Part shown: positions 6,436 through 8,914 of the stretch, in pieces
How the letters are laid out: each line of letters begins with the position of its first letter
How positions within the stretch are numbered: position 1 is the stretch's first letter
DNA from: CBDUBU01 sp965365465
GTDB taxonomy: Bacteria; Bacteroidota; Rhodothermia; Rhodothermales; DASSAV01
Direction of reading: 5' to 3'
Assembly: GCA_965365465.1 (NCBI GenBank)
Contig: CBDUBU010000157.1
Span: 1-8,914, forward strand
DNA length: 8,914 bases
Position numbers and translations under genes: made by a program
The notes under the pieces: generated by a model
Database searches by the model: none
The model's input: the letters and a program-made list of their open reading frames with translations, nothing else
Told to the model about the DNA's origin: nothing

Positions 6436-7136
6436 TGCGCACTCTGATTGCCTCAGATAGCCCGATTCAGGTTCCGCCTTTTATACCAGTTCCCTGGGAC
6501 CCGATAGCTTCTCTCCTCCCGGCGCAGCAGGGGCAGATGGAGCAGTATGCGCGGCTCTTGCAGGAGGTGAACCGCAAGATCAACCTGGTATCGCGGGGAT
6601 CGGCCGAGGACGTATGGGGGCGGCATTTCGTGCATTCGCTTGCCTTGAGCCTGTATCCTTTCCCGGCGGGCGCCTCGGTGGTTGATTGGGGAACGGGAGG
6701 CGGCCTGCCGGCGGTTCCCCTTGCCATACGATTCCCGGAGGCGGCAGTCTATGCCGTAGATTCGGTCGGGAAAAAAATCCGCGCCCTGGAAGCCATGAAA
6801 CAGGAACTGGGACTGACGAACCTGCATCTGTGGAATGGTCGCGCTGAAAAATGGCCGGGCCGGGCTAATTACTCCGTTTCCCGCGCCACGGCGCCGCTCT
6901 GCGATCTCTGGAGGTGGCACGTGCGCATTGCCGCCGGCCTTCCGGGAGATCCGGGGCCGGATTTCTGGCAGCCTGGACTCCTGTGCCTGAAAGGAGGCGA
7001 CCTGTCGGCGGAACAGGAGGCGTTGCGCCGGCGCCATCCCGGCGTGCAAGTCCGCACCCTTGCTTTGGAGCCTCTACTTGGAAGCCCGTTGTACGCGGAG
7101 AAATATATCGTGCAGGTTACTCATTCCGGAGCATAA
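6435..7136 (+). CDS. rsmG: 16S rRNA (guanine-N7) methyltransferase RsmG
   Basis: A SAM-dependent enzyme that methylates N7 of a G in the 530 loop of 16S rRNA (G527 in E. coli); its loss is linked to low-level streptomycin resistance in several species. From ATG 6435 it has 233 residues. The N-terminal helices contain LLQEVNRKINLVSR (41-54), typical of GidB. The SAM motif VVDWGTGGGLPAVPLAI (82-98) has Trp85 where most relatives have Val or Ile. VDSVGKKIRALE (108-119), the SRAT motif (149-152) and LLCLKGG (182-188) follow. The ATG overlaps the mnmG TGA (TGATG), suggesting translational coupling; only a weak CAGG precedes it. A TTG at 6432 would add one residue. parS sits just upstream. The usual follower genes parA-parB are missing. 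Confidence 0.95.
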   Translation: MRTLIASDSPIQVPPFIPVPWDPIASLLPAQQGQMEQYARLLQEVNRKINLVSRGSAEDVWGRHFVHSLALSLYPFPAGASVVDWGTGGGLPAVPLAIRFPEAAVYAVDSVGKKIRALEAMKQELGLTNLHLWNGRAEKWPGRANYSVSRATAPLCDLWRWHVRIAAGLPGDPGPDFWQPGLLCLKGGDLSAEQEALRRRHPGVQVRTLALEPLLGSPLYAEKYIVQVTHSGA

Positions 7137-7221
7137 CCAAATCTTCGGGCTTCCGTATTCTGTGTTTCAGACGCACCGCAGGCGTTCAGAGATTCAGCCT
7201 CGATATGATGCTTTCAAAGGC

Positions 7222-7245
7222 AAAAACCGAACACGAACCGTTTTT
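7222..7245 (+). repeat. weak inverted repeat upstream of the WYL regulator
   Basis: AAAAAC (7222-7227) and GTTTTT (7240-7245) are reverse complements flanking a centre with two copies of CGAAC. It lies 56 nt before the regulator start in the 164-bp gap 7137-7300. It could be an operator for autoregulation or a weak terminator for rsmG (five T, but an A/T-only stem). It is short enough to be chance. Confidence 0.2.
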
Positions 7246-7300
7246 CCACGTTTAACGCCCTGCTCCATCCCCGCTTTTCACCCCACCCGGATCGCCACGC

Positions 7301-8296
7301 ATGAACAAACAGGAACGCACCCTGAACCGAACGGAGCGGCTCTTTGCCACCATCCTGCTTCTTCAGAACCGCCCCAACATGAGTTCACGCGACCTGGCTG
7401 AGCATTTCGACGTGAGCAGACGGACAATATTCCGGGACCTGCGGGCGCTGAGTGAATCCGGCGTGCCGCTCACCTATGCCGAAGGGGGAGGGTATGAAAT
7501 CCTGGAGGGATACCAGCTTCCGCCGCTCATGCTTACGGCCCGTGAAGCCGCTACGCTGCTTGTCGGCACGTCGTTCATGAAGCTGCAATCCGACGCTTCG
7601 CTACGAAAAGATGCAGGGCAGGTTGCGATGAAGATTCAGTCCGTGCTTCCGCGCGAGGTGCAAGCATACGTTGCCCAGTTGCAGGAGCGCACGGTGCTCG
7701 ATCCGTACTGGCTGCATGGCGTCGAACCAGACGCTGAGGAAGAGGGGCGCTGGTATGAGGTCAGCGAAGCGGTGGCCCGGCAGCGTTCGATCCTGATGGA
7801 GTATTACGTCGAGAGCCGGGATGAACTCACGCGGCGCACGGTAGACCCGCTGGGGCTTGTTTATTATACAGATCACTGGAACCTGATCGGGTTCGACCAT
7901 CTGCGCAAGGACATCCGGAATTTCCGGCTCGATCACATCCGCTCGCTAAGGGTGCTCAACGAGCGATTCACGCCGCCTTCCGGGTTTGACCTCTCGGCGC
8001 ATCTCAAGGAACGCGGCGCCGGCCCGCAGAATATCCGGATCCGCATCCGCTTTGCCGAACGGGCCTATCCGTGGGCACGCCGCAGCGTGCCTGCCCAGAT
8101 CGAGGAAGAGCGCACGCGCCGCGACGGCATAGAGATCACGTTTTATTTCGAAAACCTGGATTACGTGGCGCGGTGGTTGCTGCGTTTCGGGACGCAGGCT
8201 CATGTCCTGGAGCCTGTGGAGTTGCAGGATCGTATGCGCGAGCAAGGCGAGGCGCTGGCTGCGCGGTACCTCCGCGCCGCAGTAAAGGCTGGTTGA
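7301..8296 (+). CDS. HTH-WYL-WCX transcriptional regulator (YafY/PafBC-like)
   Basis: A 331-residue DNA-binding regulator. An N-terminal DeoR-type HTH (about 10-60) includes SSRDLAEHFDVSRRTIFRDL (28-47), followed by the wing GGGYEI (62-67). A middle WYL domain (about 145-220) has DHWNLIGFDHLRKDIRNFRL (191-210). Asn replaces Tyr in the eponymous W-Y-L, while the basic/Arg and Asp positions (R202, R206, R209, D211) are kept. A WCX-type C-terminal domain spans about 245-325. WYL proteins sense small ligands or nucleic acid and control DNA damage, defence or metabolic genes; the target here is unknown. ATG 7301 lacks a strong Shine-Dalgarno sequence, so a few residues at the start are uncertain. 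It stands alone after rsmG and converges with the next gene, 6 nt between stops. It occupies the place where parA-parB often sit. Confidence 0.88.
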   Translation: MNKQERTLNRTERLFATILLLQNRPNMSSRDLAEHFDVSRRTIFRDLRALSESGVPLTYAEGGGYEILEGYQLPPLMLTAREAATLLVGTSFMKLQSDASLRKDAGQVAMKIQSVLPREVQAYVAQLQERTVLDPYWLHGVEPDAEEEGRWYEVSEAVARQRSILMEYYVESRDELTRRTVDPLGLVYYTDHWNLIGFDHLRKDIRNFRLDHIRSLRVLNERFTPPSGFDLSAHLKERGAGPQNIRIRIRFAERAYPWARRSVPAQIEEERTRRDGIEITFYFENLDYVARWLLRFGTQAHVLEPVELQDRMREQGEALAARYLRAAVKAG

Positions 8297-8302
8297 GGCT
8301 GG

Positions 8303-8734
8303 CTATGCATCATTCCGGCGCCGTCCGGATTCCACCTGCCGCACCATTTGCATCTCAGACAAGTGCTCTCCAATAACGTAGCGAAGAACCCAGGCGTAGA
8401 GATAGAACAGCACAAGCGGTCCCATCGTCCACACATAGTAACCTACCGAACCCTCTGCGTGCATCCATCGAGATAGGGCAAAGGGGACGATCACGACGAC
8501 AGCGAACGCGACGATGGCTTTTAACCATTTCGCTCTGGCCAGTTGCCACAGCATATACGGTGTGAAGAGGACAGCCAGCACGATCAGCACCGTCATAGCG
8601 AGCCCATAGGACAGAAAGAACATGCCTCCGCCCAGGATGACGGTGAGGGTTTCATAGGAGAGCCAGTGATGAAGTTGCTGGAGGGCAGATTCTTCCTCAC
8701 TCACAGCAACGTTGAGCAGCCTTAGTTCGTCCAT
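8303..8734 (-). CDS. uncharacterised multi-pass membrane protein
   Basis: I do not recognise this 143-residue protein. An acidic, probably cytoplasmic N-terminus (MDELRLLNVAVSEEESALQQ) is followed by hydrophobic stretches at about 28-43, 45-63, 71-88 and 98-118. These give three or four membrane helices, ending in a basic tail (QVESGRRRNDA). No catalytic or transport motif stands out. ATG (plus 8732-8734) has no Shine-Dalgarno sequence on its strand. Its DNA is less GC-rich than the core genes: the rows at 8401-8460 and 8641-8700 are both 32 of 60 G+C, against 42 of 60 in a sampled mnmE row. That hints at a different origin or weaker selection. It converges with the WYL regulator. Coding status is likely from the well-formed helices and the neat convergent spacing. 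Confidence 0.65.
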   Translation of the reverse strand: MDELRLLNVAVSEEESALQQLHHWLSYETLTVILGGGMFFLSYGLAMTVLIVLAVLFTPYMLWQLARAKWLKAIVAFAVVVIVPFALSRWMHAEGSVGYYVWTMGPLVLFYLYAWVLRYVIGEHLSEMQMVRQVESGRRRNDA

Positions 8735-8914
8735 TCAGGAGGCGTATAACATTTAGCATAACCGGCGCATCGCTTGCACACAGTTTCAAGAAGATATGGA
8801 GACACTGGAGGTGGAACGAGGCAGGACCATAACGCATTGAGGCCAGTGCGGAAGCGGATTTGCAAGCCTTCGCTACCCCTCATACTTAACCACGAGGCAG
8901 CCAGCTTCTTCTAG

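Noticed and set aside
7060..7401. 113-codon + ORF spanning the rsmG end and the WYL gene start
   Set aside because: It overlaps two clear genes in other frames and its product has no recognisable fold. It is a frame shadow.
8737..8742. Perfect AGGAGG on the + strand beyond the membrane gene
   Set aside because: No start codon follows at a usable distance; the + frame there meets a TAG at 8754. On the minus strand it is the wrong orientation for the membrane protein gene.
8743..8764. Integron attC-like ends (GCGTATAAC, GCATAACC) near 8743-8764
   Set aside because: No matching GTTATAC-type partner or internal stem lies within the next 150 bp on either strand, and no integrase is present.
8796..8840. 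14-codon + ORF beginning METLEVERG
   Set aside because: It is very short, has no ribosome site of its own, and overlaps an equally open minus-strand frame. Nothing supports expression.
1..8914. CRISPR arrays, insertion sequences, defence or biosynthetic genes
   Set aside because: No repeated spacer-repeat pattern, terminal inverted repeats, transposase motifs or such enzymes were seen on either strand.

Overview
The window holds a conserved, origin-type block of bacterial housekeeping genes. On the + strand the order is rpmH, rnpA, yidC, mnmE, mnmG (gidA), rsmG (gidB). It is preceded by a divergent, window-truncated tRNA-Gly(CCC). It is followed by a WYL-type transcriptional regulator on + and a small uncharacterised membrane protein on -. 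The best non-coding signal is a perfect 16-bp parS centromere site (TGTTTCACGTGAAACA, 6408-6423) embedded in the last codons of mnmG.

Organism: the core genes are GC-rich (sampled rows reach about 70% G+C in mnmE). L34 has the longer C-terminal end (LTVADSYSGK) seen in Bacteroidota-like lineages, against the short end of E. coli L34. YidC has a Lys in the position of the hydrophilic-groove Arg. Several starts lack a Shine-Dalgarno sequence. Together these suggest a GC-rich member of the Bacteroidota/Rhodothermota/Chlorobiota group, possibly Rhodothermales-like. This is an inference from motifs read by eye; no database search was possible.

Layout: 1-53 is the 5' part of tRNA-Gly (minus) with a good sigma70-like promoter at 78-106. 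54-250 is the divergent intergenic region, with a candidate rpmH promoter and a perfect inverted repeat. 251-2843 is rpmH-rnpA-yidC, which covers the ribosome, tRNA processing and membrane protein insertion. 2858-6435 is mnmE and mnmG, the two subunits of the tRNA wobble-uridine modification enzyme, split by a 251-bp gap with a hairpin and short repeats. rsmG overlaps the mnmG stop by 1 nt. 7301-8296 is the WYL regulator and 8303-8734 is the convergent membrane protein. 8735-8914 has no gene I can support.

No new defence, mobile or biosynthetic system is visible. The region is ordinary chromosomal core. The points worth a second look are the exact parS inside mnmG without an adjacent parAB, the missing yidD, the small hairpins and repeats in the gaps, and the lower-GC orphan membrane protein at the right end.
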